A stretch of 64,000 nucleotides of DNA from Bradyrhizobium sp. Arg816 (lineage in GTDB: Bacteria > Pseudomonadota > Alphaproteobacteria > Rhizobiales > Xanthobacteraceae). Position numbers and translations under genes: made by a program. Under the pieces are notes generated by a model. That model searched no databases, was not told the DNA's origin, and saw nothing but the letters and a program-made list of their open reading frames with translations. The stretch lies in the NCBI RefSeq assembly GCF_029989365.1, contig NZ_JAPRAQ010000013.1:62001-126000 (forward strand), in the 5' to 3' direction. Shown here piece after piece: positions 23,227-32,598 of the stretch (the stretch's first letter is position 1; the number at the start of each line of letters is the position of its first letter).

Positions 23227-25170
23227 TCAACCGGCCTGCTTCACACGCATGTACCATTCGACGAGCCGGCGAACCTGACGCTCGGTGTAGCCGCGCTCCA
23301 CCATGCGTGCGACGAACTCGCCGTGCTTCTTCTCCGTCTCGCCGTCCTTCTTCGACCCGAAGGAAATGACCGGAAGCAGGTCCTCGACCTGCGAGAATAT
23401 CCGCTTTTCGATCACGTCGCGAATCTTCTCGTAGGAAATCCAGGTCGGATTCTTGCCGCCATTCTGGGCCCGCGACCGTAACGAGAATTTGACCACCTCG
23501 TTGCGGAAGTCCTTCGGGTTGGCGATACCCGCCGGCTTCTCGATTTTGGTCAGTTCCTGGTTCAAAAGCTCGCGATCGAGCAGCTGGCCGGTGTCGGCAT
23601 CCTTGAAGTCCTGATCCTCGATCCAGGCATCGGCGTAGTCGACGTAGCGGTCGAACAGATTCTGGCCGTAATCGGAGTAGGATTCGAGATAGGCCTTCTG
23701 GATCTCGTTGCCGATGAACTCGGCGTAGCGCGGCGCCAGGTCCGCCTTGATGAATTCGAGATAGCGCTTCTCGACTTCCTCCGGGAGCTGCTCGCGGCGG
23801 ATCGACTGCTCCAGCGCGTACATCAGATGCACGGCGTCGGCAGCGACTTCCTGCGGATCGTGGTTGAAGGTCGCAGCCAGGATCTTGAAGGCAAATCGGG
23901 TGGAGACGCCGTCCATGCCTTCGTCGACGCCGGCGGCATCGCGATATTCCTGGACGCTCCGTGCCTTAGGATCGGATTCCTTCAGGCTCTCGCCGTCATA
24001 GACCCGCATCTTGCCGAACAGCGTGGAGTTCTCGTGCTTGCGCAGGCGCGACATCACCGAGAACCGCGCCAGCGTCTCCAGGGTCGAGGGTGCGCACGGC
24101 GCGGCCGCCAGCTCCGAGCCCTGGATCAGCTTTTCGTAGATCTTCTGCTCTTCGGTGACCCGGAGGCAGTACGGCACCTTGATCACGCAGATGCGGTCGA
24201 TGAAGGCCTCGTTGTTCTTGTTGGCCTTGAAGCTCGACCACTCGGCTTCGTTCGAGTGCGCGAGGATCACGCCGGTGAAGGGGATCGCGCCGATATTCTC
24301 GGTGCCGATGTAGTTGCCCTCCTGCGTTGCGGTGAGCAGCGGGTGCAGCATCTTGATCGGCGCCTTGAACATCTCGACGAATTCAAGGATGCCCTGGTTG
24401 GCGCGATTGAGGCCGCCCGAATAGCTGTAGGCGTCGGGATCGTTCTGCGCGTAGGTCTCGAGCTTGCGGATATCGACCTTGCCGACCAGCGACGAGATGT
24501 CCTGGTTGTTCTCGTCACCAGGCTCGGTCTTGGAGACCGCGATCTGGCGCAGCCGCGACGGCTGGATTTTTGCGACTCTGAACTGAGAAATGTCGCCGCC
24601 GAAGGCTTCCAGCCGCTTGTAGCACCACGGGCTCATCAGGCCGGTGAGACGCCGGCGCGGAATGCCGTACTTCTCCTCCAGCATCGGCCCGAGATGATCG
24701 GGATCAAACAGGCTGAGCGGACTTTCGAACACGGGCGAGAGTTCATCGCCGGCTTTGAGCACGTAGATCGGCTGCACTTCCATCAGCGACTTGAGCCGCT
24801 CGGCGAGCGAGGATTTGCCGCCGCCGACGGGGCCGAGCAGATAGAGGATCTGTTTGCGCTCTTCGAGGCCCTGCGCCGCGTGGCGGAAGAAACCGACGAT
24901 GCGCTCGATGGTTTCTTCCATGCCGTAGAAGCCCGCGAAGGCCGGATAGGTCCGGATGGTGCGGTTCAAAAAAATACGGCCAAGGCGTGGGTCCTTGGCC
25001 GTGTCAATCGTCTGGGGCTCACCGATGGCTGCTAGCAGTCGCTCGGCCGCGTTCGCGTATTTCATGGGATCGCTTCGACACGATTCCAGATATTCCGCCA
25101 TCGACATGTCGTGTTGGCTTCTCGCCTCGAACGACTTAGCGAAAGCGTTGAATAGAGAATCGTTATACAT
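23227..25170 (-). CDS. prkA: PrkA family serine protein kinase (YeaG)
   Basis: 647 residues. Walker A GPVGGGKSS is at residues 113-121 of the AAA-like N-terminal region, and the PrkA C-terminal domain follows. FAGFYGMEETIERIVGFFRHAAQGLEERKQILYLLG and the IPFTGVILAHSNEAEW block are diagnostic. In E. coli the kinase responds to nitrogen starvation and other stress; in Bacillus prkA affects sporulation, and the homologue has also been described as a AAA protease. AGAGGG lies 4 bases before the ATG. First gene of prkA-yhbH-spoVR, preceded by a perfect EcfG-type promoter. Confidence 0.94.
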   Translation of the reverse strand: MYNDSLFNAFAKSFEARSQHDMSMAEYLESCRSDPMKYANAAERLLAAIGEPQTIDTAKDPRLGRIFLNRTIRTYPAFAGFYGMEETIERIVGFFRHAAQGLEERKQILYLLGPVGGGKSSLAERLKSLMEVQPIYVLKAGDELSPVFESPLSLFDPDHLGPMLEEKYGIPRRRLTGLMSPWCYKRLEAFGGDISQFRVAKIQPSRLRQIAVSKTEPGDENNQDISSLVGKVDIRKLETYAQNDPDAYSYSGGLNRANQGILEFVEMFKAPIKMLHPLLTATQEGNYIGTENIGAIPFTGVILAHSNEAEWSSFKANKNNEAFIDRICVIKVPYCLRVTEEQKIYEKLIQGSELAAAPCAPSTLETLARFSVMSRLRKHENSTLFGKMRVYDGESLKESDPKARSVQEYRDAAGVDEGMDGVSTRFAFKILAATFNHDPQEVAADAVHLMYALEQSIRREQLPEEVEKRYLEFIKADLAPRYAEFIGNEIQKAYLESYSDYGQNLFDRYVDYADAWIEDQDFKDADTGQLLDRELLNQELTKIEKPAGIANPKDFRNEVVKFSLRSRAQNGGKNPTWISYEKIRDVIEKRIFSQVEDLLPVISFGSKKDGETEKKHGEFVARMVERGYTERQVRRLVEWYMRVKQAG

Positions 25171-25204
25171 GATCCCTCTCCGCGTGAGTTCCGCTACAAG
25201 CTGA

Positions 25205-25230
25205 AACGAAAGCAGTTACCGGACCGTTCC
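25205..25230 (-). promoter_or_regulatory. EcfG (general stress sigma factor) promoter of prkA operon
   Basis: Read on the minus strand: GGAAC (25230-25226), 17 bases, CGTT (25208-25205). This is an exact match to the alphaproteobacterial EcfG/PhyR-cascade consensus. The -10 element lies 35 bases before the prkA ATG, a normal leader length. Confidence 0.8.
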
Positions 25231-25327
25231 TCAGGCCATTTCGAATCAGCGTGAGCACATGACGATCATTGGACACCCGGGTGCCGACACGACGCAACGC
25301 ACAACGTAGGCACTCATTGAGTTACGA

Positions 25328-25343
25328 ACAGGCACATGCCTGT
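25328..25343. promoter_or_regulatory. Palindrome ACAGGCA-CA-TGCCTGT upstream of prkA
   Basis: Perfect 7-base arms around a 2-base spacer, 98 bases upstream of the EcfG -35 element. Candidate binding site of an unknown regulator. The rest of the interval 25231-25469 shows no gene. Confidence 0.35.
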
Positions 25344-25469
25344 AATTTGTGCGAATCTGTATCTATCTTCGCTCATTTCCAGAAAATGTCACTTGGTCGC
25401 AACATCCGGGCATTACCGGGGATGAGCCCATCCGGCACTGCAACATGGGGCGATCTGCGAGCGGCAATC

Positions 25470-26111
25470 TTATGACGCTTGTACGGCGAAGCCTTGCGTG
25501 CCGCGTTCATCTTCCTGCTGCAATGCGGTGCGCGCAGCGCTCGCAGCATGACAATCGCGGCAAGCGCGCAGCAGTGTATCAAAATCGGTCGCCAACCCCT
25601 CGGAGCGGATGACAATCCGTTCATTCTGCCGTTCGTTCTCCGCGCGGGGCGCCAAGGTGCTGATGGTGCAGAGCTGCCGCTGCAAGGCCGGCGTCAGCGT
25701 CAGCACGATCGCCTTGTGGCCGCGGCCTTCCTCAGTCGAAACCTCCGCAATCGAGTCCCACAGCAGAAATTCGTTGCCGATGCGGAGGTCGCGGATGCCA
25801 TAGGGGGTGACGATCACCACCGGTCCCCGTTCGGCGGGCAGCAGCCAGATCAGCCGGCCGGTCACCAGGCCGAACAGCACGACGCCGGCATAGCCGACCG
25901 TCGTATCGTAGTCGCCCAGACCGTCCCACCAGTCGAAGGCAAGGGTCGCACTGAACAGGGTCATTGCGAAGCCCGCCGCGACCAGCAGCCGCAGCTGGGT
26001 CGTACATGGACTGATTTCCAGATCGTGGGTCGCATCGACGCATGCGGCCGGCGCAACCGATTGCGGGCTGTCGGCAACAGCGAGCGTCAGACGGTCATGA
26101 TGTGAGTGCAT
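25470..26111 (-). CDS. Membrane protein with PH-like domain, paralogue of 17722-18306
   Basis: 213 residues: an N-terminal cytoplasmic segment of about 40 residues, two membrane helices (about 42-62 and 72-90), then PVVIVTPYGIRDLRIGNEFLLWDSIAEV, the PH-like core shared with the other family member in this window, followed by a poorly conserved tail. The ATG at 26111 has GGGGAAGAG directly upstream on the coding strand; the more distal ATGs (26126, 26132) do not. Function unknown. The 325 bases between it and tal-pgi hold no gene that I can support. Confidence 0.6.
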   Translation of the reverse strand: MHSHHDRLTLAVADSPQSVAPAACVDATHDLEISPCTTQLRLLVAAGFAMTLFSATLAFDWWDGLGDYDTTVGYAGVVLFGLVTGRLIWLLPAERGPVVIVTPYGIRDLRIGNEFLLWDSIAEVSTEEGRGHKAIVLTLTPALQRQLCTISTLAPRAENERQNERIVIRSEGLATDFDTLLRACRDCHAASAARTALQQEDERGTQGFAVQAS

Positions 26112-26436
26112 GCTCTTCCCCAGCATGGCCATTCGCGGCCGAGCGACGATCTATCAGGCGGACCGTAATCCGCTGATGACACTCCACGCAGACTGGGCTG
26201 ACGAGACGAAGCGGCTACGTTGCGCAACGAGCCCCTGGCCACTGCTCCGGCCGACGACTTTTTACGCAACACGGCTACTTCCGCCTGGATCGCCATGATC
26301 GCGACGGAGTTACACTGGAGGGTAAGACGCCTATCCCCTTGATTGGTTCCCTCCCGGGAGCATGTAGGCTAGAGGATAGCGCGTCAGGACCGGGGCGGAA
26401 ACCCCTCGCCCGCAGGCTTGGAGATAAATAAACATC

Positions 26437-29286
26437 ATGAATCCCGTCAAAGAACTGGAAAAGCACGGACAAGCCGTCTGGCTCGACTTCCTGGCCCGTG
26501 GCTTCATCGCCAAGGGCGACCTGAAGCGGCTGATCGACACCGACGGCGTCAAGGGCGTCACCTCCAACCCGTCGATCTTCGAGAAGGCGATCGGCAGCTC
26601 GGACGAGTATGATGCTCCGATCGGCAAGGCGCTGAAGCGCGGCGACCGGACCGTGGCCGACCTGTTCGAGGCCGTCGCGATCGAGGACATCCAGAATGCC
26701 GCGGACGTGCTCCGCCCGGTCTATGACCGCCTGAGGGGCGGCGACGGCTATGTCAGCCTGGAAGTCTCGCCCTATCTGGCGATGGACACCGCGGGCACGG
26801 TCGCCGAGGCGCGGCGGCTCTGGAAGGATGTCGATCGCAAGAACCTGATGGTGAAGGTGCCGGCGACGCCGGAGGGCCTGCCGGCGATCGAAACGCTGAT
26901 CGGCGACGGCATCAGCATCAACATCACGCTGTTGTTCGCCAGGGACGTCTACCTCCAGGTCGCCGAGGCTTATCTCGCCGGTCTGGAAAAATACGTCGCC
27001 GGCGGCGGCGACCCGTCGCACGTGGCGAGCGTCGCGAGCTTCTTCGTCAGCCGCATCGACTCGGTCGTCGACAAGCAGCTCGACGAGAAGATCGCCCGCG
27101 CCAACGATCCATCCGAGAAGGAGCGGCTCGCCGCGCTGAAGGGCAAGGTCGCGATCGCCAACGCCAAGGTCGCCTACCAGGATTACAAGCGCCTGTTTTC
27201 CGGCCCGCGCTGGGACAAGCTTGCTGCCAAGGGCGCCAAGCCGCAGCGGATGCTGTGGGCCTCCACCGGCACCAAGAACAAGGATTACAGCGACGTCCTC
27301 TATGTCGAGGAGCTGATCGGCCCCGACACCGTCAATACCGTGCCGCCGGCGACGCTCGACGCGTTCCGCGACCACGGCAAGCCGCGCGACAGCCTGGAAG
27401 AGAATGTCGACGACGCCCGCCGCGTGCTGGACGAGCTGGAGCGCTCCGGCGTCTCGCTCGAGGCAATCACCGAGGAACTCGTCAAGGACGGTGTCAAGCA
27501 GTTCGCCGATGCCGCCGACAAGCTCTATGGCGCCGTCGCCCACAAGCGGGCGACCGTGCTCGGGCCCGCGATCGACCACCAGCTTCTCTCGCTCGGCGAC
27601 GGCCTCGGCAAGGCGGTGGCGAAGAGCACCGAGGAATGGCGCGCGTCGGCGAAGATCCGCAGGCTGTGGCAGCGCGACAAATCGGTCTGGACCGGCGCCG
27701 ACGAGGACAAATGGCTTGGCTGGCTCGACAGCGCGGCGAAGGCCGACGTCGCCGACTATGAGGACTATGCGAGCCGCGTGAAGGGCCAAAAGTTCTCCGA
27801 TGCCGTCGTGCTCGGCATGGGCGGATCGAGCCTTGGCCCCGAGGTGCTGGCCGAGACTTTTGCGCGGAAGTCCGGCTTCCCGAAATTGCACGTGCTGGAT
27901 TCCACCGATCCGGCACAGGTTCGGGCAATGGAGGCCAGGATCGACATCGCCAACACCGTGTTCATCGTGTCCAGCAAATCCGGAGGGACCACCGAGCCGA
28001 ACGCGATGAAGGATTATTTCCACGAACGCGTCGCACAGGCGGTCGGGCCGAAAGTGAAAACCGGCCACCGCTTCATCGCGGTGACCGATCCCGGCTCGTC
28101 GCTGGAGAAGGCGGCAAAGAGCCTCAACTACGCCCGCATCTTCCATGGCGAACCCTCGATCGGCGGCCGCTATTCGGTGCTCTCGCCGTTCGGCCTGGTG
28201 CCGGCGGCAACCGCGGGCATCGACGTCAAGACGCTGATCAAACACGCGCTCTCCATGGCCCGCTCCTGCGGACCCGACGTGCCGCCAAATGAGAACCCGG
28301 GCGTCCAGCTCGGGCTTGCGATGGGCCTCGCCGGCCTCGAAGGCCGCGACAAGGTGACGATCCTGTCGTCGAAGAAGATCGCCGATTTCGGCGCCTGGGC
28401 CGAACAGCTGATCGCGGAATCGACCGGCAAGGAAGGCAAGGGTCTGATCCCGATCGCCGGCGAGCCGCTGGGCGAGCCTGCGCTCTACGGCAACGACCGC
28501 TTCTTCATCGACATCCGCACCGAAGGCGAAGCGGACGCCGCGCATGACTCGCAGCTTGCCGCGATCGAAGCGGCCGGCCATCCCGTCGTGCGCATCGTGA
28601 TGAAATCGATCGACCATCTCGGCCAGGAGTTCTTCCGCTTCGAGATGGCGACGGCGGTGGCGGGCAGCATCCTCGGCATCAACCCGTTCGACCAGCCGGA
28701 TGTGGAAGCGGCCAAGATCAAGACCCGCGAGCTCACCGCGTCGTTCGAGAAAACTGGCGCATTGCCGGCCGAACAGCCGGTGGTCAGCACCGACGAGGCC
28801 GATCTCTACACCGACGAGGCCAACGCCACGGCGCTGCGCGCCGCCGGCGCCAACGGCGACCTCACCTCGTGGCTGAAGGCGCATCTCTCCCGCTCCAACC
28901 ATGGCGACTATGTCGCCCTGCTCGGCTACATCGCGCGCGACAAGGCGACGATCGACGCACTCCAGGCGATGCGTCTCGAAGTGCGCGAGAAGCGTCATGT
29001 CGCGACCTGCGCCGAGTTCGGACCGCGCTTCCTGCATTCGACCGGGCAGGCCTACAAGGGCGGGCCCGACAGCGGCGTGTTTCTCCAGATCACGGCCGAC
29101 GATGCCAAGGACTTGTCGGTGCCGGGCCAGAAGGCGAGCTTCGGCGTGATCAAGGCCGCGCAGGCGCGCGGCGACTTCGACGTGCTCACCGAGCGCGGCC
29201 GGCGCGCGCTCCGGGTCCACCTCAAGGGCGGGCTCAAGAAAGGTCTCGCGGCGCTCAACGCGGCGCTTAATGCTGCGCTGAACTAA
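26437..29286 (+). CDS. tal-pgi: Bifunctional transaldolase / glucose-6-phosphate isomerase
   Basis: 949 residues. Residues 1 to about 370 are a transaldolase (VTSNPSIFEKAI; Schiff-base lysine K140 in LMVKVPATPEG; RMLWASTGTKNKDYSDVLYVEELIG). About 400-949 are a phosphoglucose isomerase (VVLGMGGSSLGPEVLAETF, VSSKSGGTTEPNAMKDYF, GGRYSVLSPFGLVPAA, and catalytic region HLGQEFFRFEMATAVAG). It joins the non-oxidative pentose phosphate branch to glucose-6-phosphate in one polypeptide, a fusion known in rhizobia and some other bacteria. GGAG lies 12 bases before the ATG. First gene of the operon tal-pgi, gnd, zwf, pgl, gntK. Confidence 0.95.
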   Translation: MNPVKELEKHGQAVWLDFLARGFIAKGDLKRLIDTDGVKGVTSNPSIFEKAIGSSDEYDAPIGKALKRGDRTVADLFEAVAIEDIQNAADVLRPVYDRLRGGDGYVSLEVSPYLAMDTAGTVAEARRLWKDVDRKNLMVKVPATPEGLPAIETLIGDGISINITLLFARDVYLQVAEAYLAGLEKYVAGGGDPSHVASVASFFVSRIDSVVDKQLDEKIARANDPSEKERLAALKGKVAIANAKVAYQDYKRLFSGPRWDKLAAKGAKPQRMLWASTGTKNKDYSDVLYVEELIGPDTVNTVPPATLDAFRDHGKPRDSLEENVDDARRVLDELERSGVSLEAITEELVKDGVKQFADAADKLYGAVAHKRATVLGPAIDHQLLSLGDGLGKAVAKSTEEWRASAKIRRLWQRDKSVWTGADEDKWLGWLDSAAKADVADYEDYASRVKGQKFSDAVVLGMGGSSLGPEVLAETFARKSGFPKLHVLDSTDPAQVRAMEARIDIANTVFIVSSKSGGTTEPNAMKDYFHERVAQAVGPKVKTGHRFIAVTDPGSSLEKAAKSLNYARIFHGEPSIGGRYSVLSPFGLVPAATAGIDVKTLIKHALSMARSCGPDVPPNENPGVQLGLAMGLAGLEGRDKVTILSSKKIADFGAWAEQLIAESTGKEGKGLIPIAGEPLGEPALYGNDRFFIDIRTEGEADAAHDSQLAAIEAAGHPVVRIVMKSIDHLGQEFFRFEMATAVAGSILGINPFDQPDVEAAKIKTRELTASFEKTGALPAEQPVVSTDEADLYTDEANATALRAAGANGDLTSWLKAHLSRSNHGDYVALLGYIARDKATIDALQAMRLEVREKRHVATCAEFGPRFLHSTGQAYKGGPDSGVFLQITADDAKDLSVPGQKASFGVIKAAQARGDFDVLTERGRRALRVHLKGGLKKGLAALNAALNAALN

Positions 29287-29298
29287 GGGAATCTCTCG

Positions 29299-30297
29299 AT
29301 GCAACTCGGCATGATCGGCCTCGGCCGGATGGGCGGCAACATCGTTCGCCGCGTGATGCGTCACGGCCATACGACCGTGGTCTACGACAAGGACGCCAAG
29401 GCCGTCGCGGGTCTCGCCGCGGATGGCGCACAGGGCGCGGCGACGCTGGAAGATTTTGTCGCCAAACTGGAGCGGCCGCGCACGGCCTGGGTGATGCTGC
29501 CTGCCGGCCACATCACCGAGACGACGATCGACACCATCGCGGGCGTGATGCAGGCCGGCGACGTCATCATCGACGGCGGCAACACGTTCTGGCAGGACGA
29601 TGTCCGCCGCGGCAAGGCGCTGAAGGAACGCGGCATCCATTATGTCGACGTCGGCACCTCGGGCGGCGTCTGGGGCCTCGACCGCGGCTATTGCATGATG
29701 ATCGGCGGCGAGAAGCAAGTGGTCGACCGGCTCGATCCGATCTTCGCCGCGCTGGCGCCCGGCGCCGGCGACATTCCGCGCACGGAGGGACGTGAGGGGC
29801 GCGATCCCCGCATCGAGCAGGGCTACATCCACGCAGGTCCCGTGGGCGCCGGCCATTTCGTCAAGATGATCCACAACGGCATCGAATACGGCCTGATGCA
29901 GGCCTATGCCGAAGGTTTCGACATCCTCAAGAATGCCAACATCGAGGCTTTGCCGGCGGATCATCGGTACGATTTCGACCTCGCCGACATCGCCGAGGTA
30001 TGGCGGCGCGGCAGTGTGATCCCGTCCTGGCTGCTCGACCTCACCTCGACGGCGCTCGCCGACAGCCCTGCACTCGCGGAATATTCCGGCTTCGTCGAGG
30101 ATTCCGGCGAAGGCCGCTGGACCGTGAATGCGGCAATCGACGAGGCTGTGCCGGCCGAAGTTTTGACCGCGGCCCTCTACACACGTTTCCGTTCCCGCAA
30201 GGAACACACCTTCGCCGAAAAAATTCTCTCCGCGATGCGCGCGGGTTTCGGCGGCCACAAGGAGCCGAAGCAGCCGGGCGCTTCGAAACCCAAATAA
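29299..30297 (+). CDS. gnd: 6-phosphogluconate dehydrogenase, short type
   Basis: 332 residues, the short (about 300-330 residue) decarboxylating 6-phosphogluconate dehydrogenase type (YqeC/GndA), not the 470-residue NADP enzyme. Nucleotide motif GLGRMGGNIVRR at the N-terminus, DGGNTFWQDDVRRG, DVGTSGGVWGLDRGYCMMIGG (substrate GG loop) and catalytic Lys in GAGHFVKMIHNGIEYGLMQAYAEGF. Members of this type usually prefer NAD+. It starts 12 bases after tal-pgi and produces ribulose-5-phosphate and CO2. Confidence 0.93.
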   Translation: MQLGMIGLGRMGGNIVRRVMRHGHTTVVYDKDAKAVAGLAADGAQGAATLEDFVAKLERPRTAWVMLPAGHITETTIDTIAGVMQAGDVIIDGGNTFWQDDVRRGKALKERGIHYVDVGTSGGVWGLDRGYCMMIGGEKQVVDRLDPIFAALAPGAGDIPRTEGREGRDPRIEQGYIHAGPVGAGHFVKMIHNGIEYGLMQAYAEGFDILKNANIEALPADHRYDFDLADIAEVWRRGSVIPSWLLDLTSTALADSPALAEYSGFVEDSGEGRWTVNAAIDEAVPAEVLTAALYTRFRSRKEHTFAEKILSAMRAGFGGHKEPKQPGASKPK

Positions 30298-30337
30298 AAG
30301 CCGAAGTCACAAGTAACAGAGCGAAGGCCGATCATTC

Positions 30338-31849
30338 GTGACAAAAGACCCGCAAGCCAAGCGCAAGCCTGAAAATTGCGCCTTCGTCATCTTTGGCGTC
30401 ACCGGTGACCTCACCCATCGGCTGGTGATGCCGTCGCTCTACAATCTCGCCGCCGAGCACCTGTTGCCGGAGAAGTTTTGCGTCGTCGGCGTGGCCCGCA
30501 ACCGCCAGTCGGATGACGAGCTGCGCGACGGCCTGTTGAAGGGCCTGCGCCAGTTCGCGACCCGTCCCGTGGACGACGACATCGCCACGAGGCTGCTGGA
30601 ATGCGTGACCTTCGTCGAGGCCGATCCGAAGGATCCACCCTCCTTCGACCGCCTGCGCGAGCATCTGGATTCGCTGGAATGCGCGCAGGACACCGGCGGC
30701 AACCGACTGTTCTATCTGGCAACGCCGCCTGCCGCGTTCGCGCCGACCGCGCGCGAGCTCGGCCGCACCGGCATGATGAAGGAGAACGGCGCCTGGCGGC
30801 GGCTCGTGATCGAAAAGCCGTTCGGCACCGACCTCGCCTCGGCCAAGGCGCTGAATGCCGAGCTGCTGAAGATCATGGACGAGCACCAGATCTACCGGAT
30901 CGATCACTATCTCGGCAAGGAAACGGTGCAGAACATCCTGGTGCTGCGCTTCGCCAACGGCATGTTCGAGCCGATCTGGAATCGCAACCACATCGACCAC
31001 ATCCAGATCACGGTGGAGGAGAAGCTCGGCGTCGGCCATCGCGGCGGCTTCTACGACGCCACCGGCGCGCTGCGCGACATGGTGCCAAACCATCTGTTCC
31101 AGCTGATGTCGCTGGTCGCAATGGAGCCGCCGGCGCGCTTCGACGCGCATTCCGTGCGCTCCGAGAAGGCCGAAGTGCTCACGTCGATTCAGCAGCCGAG
31201 CCGCGAGGAAGCGCTTAAAAATTCGGTGCGCGCGCAATATCTTGCCGGCCGCATTGGCGATGACGAGATCGCGGACTACCGCAAGACCGAAGACGTCAAG
31301 CCCGGCAGCACCACCGAGACCTTTGTCGCGCTGAAACTGATGATCGACAATTGGCGCTGGGCCGGCGTGCCGTTCTATCTGCGCACCGGCAAGGCGCTGG
31401 GTCACAAGCGCACCGAAGTCGCGATCAAGTTCAAGCAGGCGCCGCTGTCGATGTTCTCAGGCACGACGGTCGACCGCCTGTCGCAGAACTTTCTCACCAT
31501 CGGCATCGCACCGACCGAGACCATCGAGCTCCAGTTCAATGCCAAGATTCCGGGGCCGAGCGTCACCATCGACGGCGTCGAGATGAAATTCCGCTACGGC
31601 GACTATTTCCGAGCCGATCCCTCGACCGGCTATGAGACGCTGATCTACGACTGCATGATCGGCGACAACATCCTGTTCCAGCGCGCCGACGGCATCGAGG
31701 CCGGATGGCAGGCGGTGCAGCCGTTCCTGGATGCCTGGAAAAGTGAAGGCACCAACGGCATCGAGACCTATGACGCCGGCAGCGACGGCCCGGCCTGCGC
31801 CGATGAGCTGCTCCGGCGCGACGGGCGCAGCTGGCGGAAGTATTCGTGA
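30338..31849 (+). CDS. zwf: Glucose-6-phosphate 1-dehydrogenase
   Basis: 503 residues. FVIFGVTGDLTHRLVMPSLYNL carries the GxxGDL nucleotide motif, KPFGTDL follows, and RIDHYLGKETVQNILVLRF is the active site (catalytic His). It oxidises glucose-6-phosphate to 6-phosphogluconolactone with NAD(P)+. The start is GTG at 30338, with GAAGG 11 bases upstream. Its TGA overlaps the pgl start. Confidence 0.95.
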   Translation: MTKDPQAKRKPENCAFVIFGVTGDLTHRLVMPSLYNLAAEHLLPEKFCVVGVARNRQSDDELRDGLLKGLRQFATRPVDDDIATRLLECVTFVEADPKDPPSFDRLREHLDSLECAQDTGGNRLFYLATPPAAFAPTARELGRTGMMKENGAWRRLVIEKPFGTDLASAKALNAELLKIMDEHQIYRIDHYLGKETVQNILVLRFANGMFEPIWNRNHIDHIQITVEEKLGVGHRGGFYDATGALRDMVPNHLFQLMSLVAMEPPARFDAHSVRSEKAEVLTSIQQPSREEALKNSVRAQYLAGRIGDDEIADYRKTEDVKPGSTTETFVALKLMIDNWRWAGVPFYLRTGKALGHKRTEVAIKFKQAPLSMFSGTTVDRLSQNFLTIGIAPTETIELQFNAKIPGPSVTIDGVEMKFRYGDYFRADPSTGYETLIYDCMIGDNILFQRADGIEAGWQAVQPFLDAWKSEGTNGIETYDAGSDGPACADELLRRDGRSWRKYS

Positions 31850-32598
31850 TGGCAGCGGCCGACCAGCCGAAGCTGATCGTCGAGGCCGACGCCGAGACGC
31901 TGGCGCAGGCCGCAGCCGAACGGGTTTTGGCGCGGATATCAGCAAATCCCGGGCGGATCGCGATCTGCCTCACCGGCGGCTCCAGCCCGAAGAAGCTCTA
32001 TCAATTGCTCGGCAGCGACGCGTATCGCGGCAAGATCCCGTGGGACCGCGTGCACTGGTTCATCGGTGACGAGCGTTTCGTGCCTTCGAGCGATCCCCTC
32101 AACAACATGGCGGTCGCTCGCGCGACCTTTCTCGACCGCAATGCGCCGTCCGGGCATATTCACCCGATCCCAACCACGGCTGAAAGCCCCGAAGCGGGTG
32201 CCGAGGCCTATGCGCGCGAGCTTCAGTCCTTCTACGGCGCCAAAAACCTCGATCCGGCACGGCCGCTGTTCGACATGGTCCTGATGGGCGCGGGCCCGGA
32301 CGGCCACACCGCCTCGCTCTTCCCCGGCTACCCCGCGATCGAGGAGACCATGCGCTGGGTGGTCGGCGTCCCCAAGGCCAATGTCGCGCCGTTCGTGCCG
32401 CGGGTCTCGCTGACCCTGCCCGCTTTGGCTTCCTGCCGCGAAATGCTGTTCGAGATTGCCGGGCACGACAAGCAGCCGATCTTGACGCGCCTGCTCAATG
32501 GCGAGACTCTGCCGGCTGTACGCGCGCGCTCGAATGGTGAGACCGTCTGGCTGGTCGATAGGGCCGCGCTTCCGGAGGGAATTCGTGGCGGGCGTTGA
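31849..32598 (+). CDS. pgl: 6-phosphogluconolactonase
   Basis: 249 residues of the DevB/Pgl family: ICLTGGSSPKKLYQLL, PWDRVHWFIGDERFVPSSDPLNN, DMVLMGAGPDGHTASLFPG. It hydrolyses the lactone made by Zwf. The ATG at 31849 overlaps the zwf TGA by one base (TGATG); a GTG three bases earlier is the only alternative. The 3' end overlaps gntK by 14 bases. Confidence 0.94.
   Translation: MAAADQPKLIVEADAETLAQAAAERVLARISANPGRIAICLTGGSSPKKLYQLLGSDAYRGKIPWDRVHWFIGDERFVPSSDPLNNMAVARATFLDRNAPSGHIHPIPTTAESPEAGAEAYARELQSFYGAKNLDPARPLFDMVLMGAGPDGHTASLFPGYPAIEETMRWVVGVPKANVAPFVPRVSLTLPALASCREMLFEIAGHDKQPILTRLLNGETLPAVRARSNGETVWLVDRAALPEGIRGGR

Noticed and set aside
26314..26350. GGAAC-N16-CGTC on the minus strand as EcfG promoter of the gene at 25470-26111
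   Set aside because: The invariant TT of the -10 is not at the right spacing, and the leader would be about 200 bases.
26339..26370. TTGATT box before tal-pgi as sigma-70 promoter
   Set aside because: No -10-like hexamer 16-18 bases downstream.
26275..30258. Very long open frame (over 1300 codons) on the minus strand opposite tal-pgi and gnd
   Set aside because: It is the antisense shadow of two clearly homologous genes; high GC third positions keep the opposite frame open. It has no recognisable domain.
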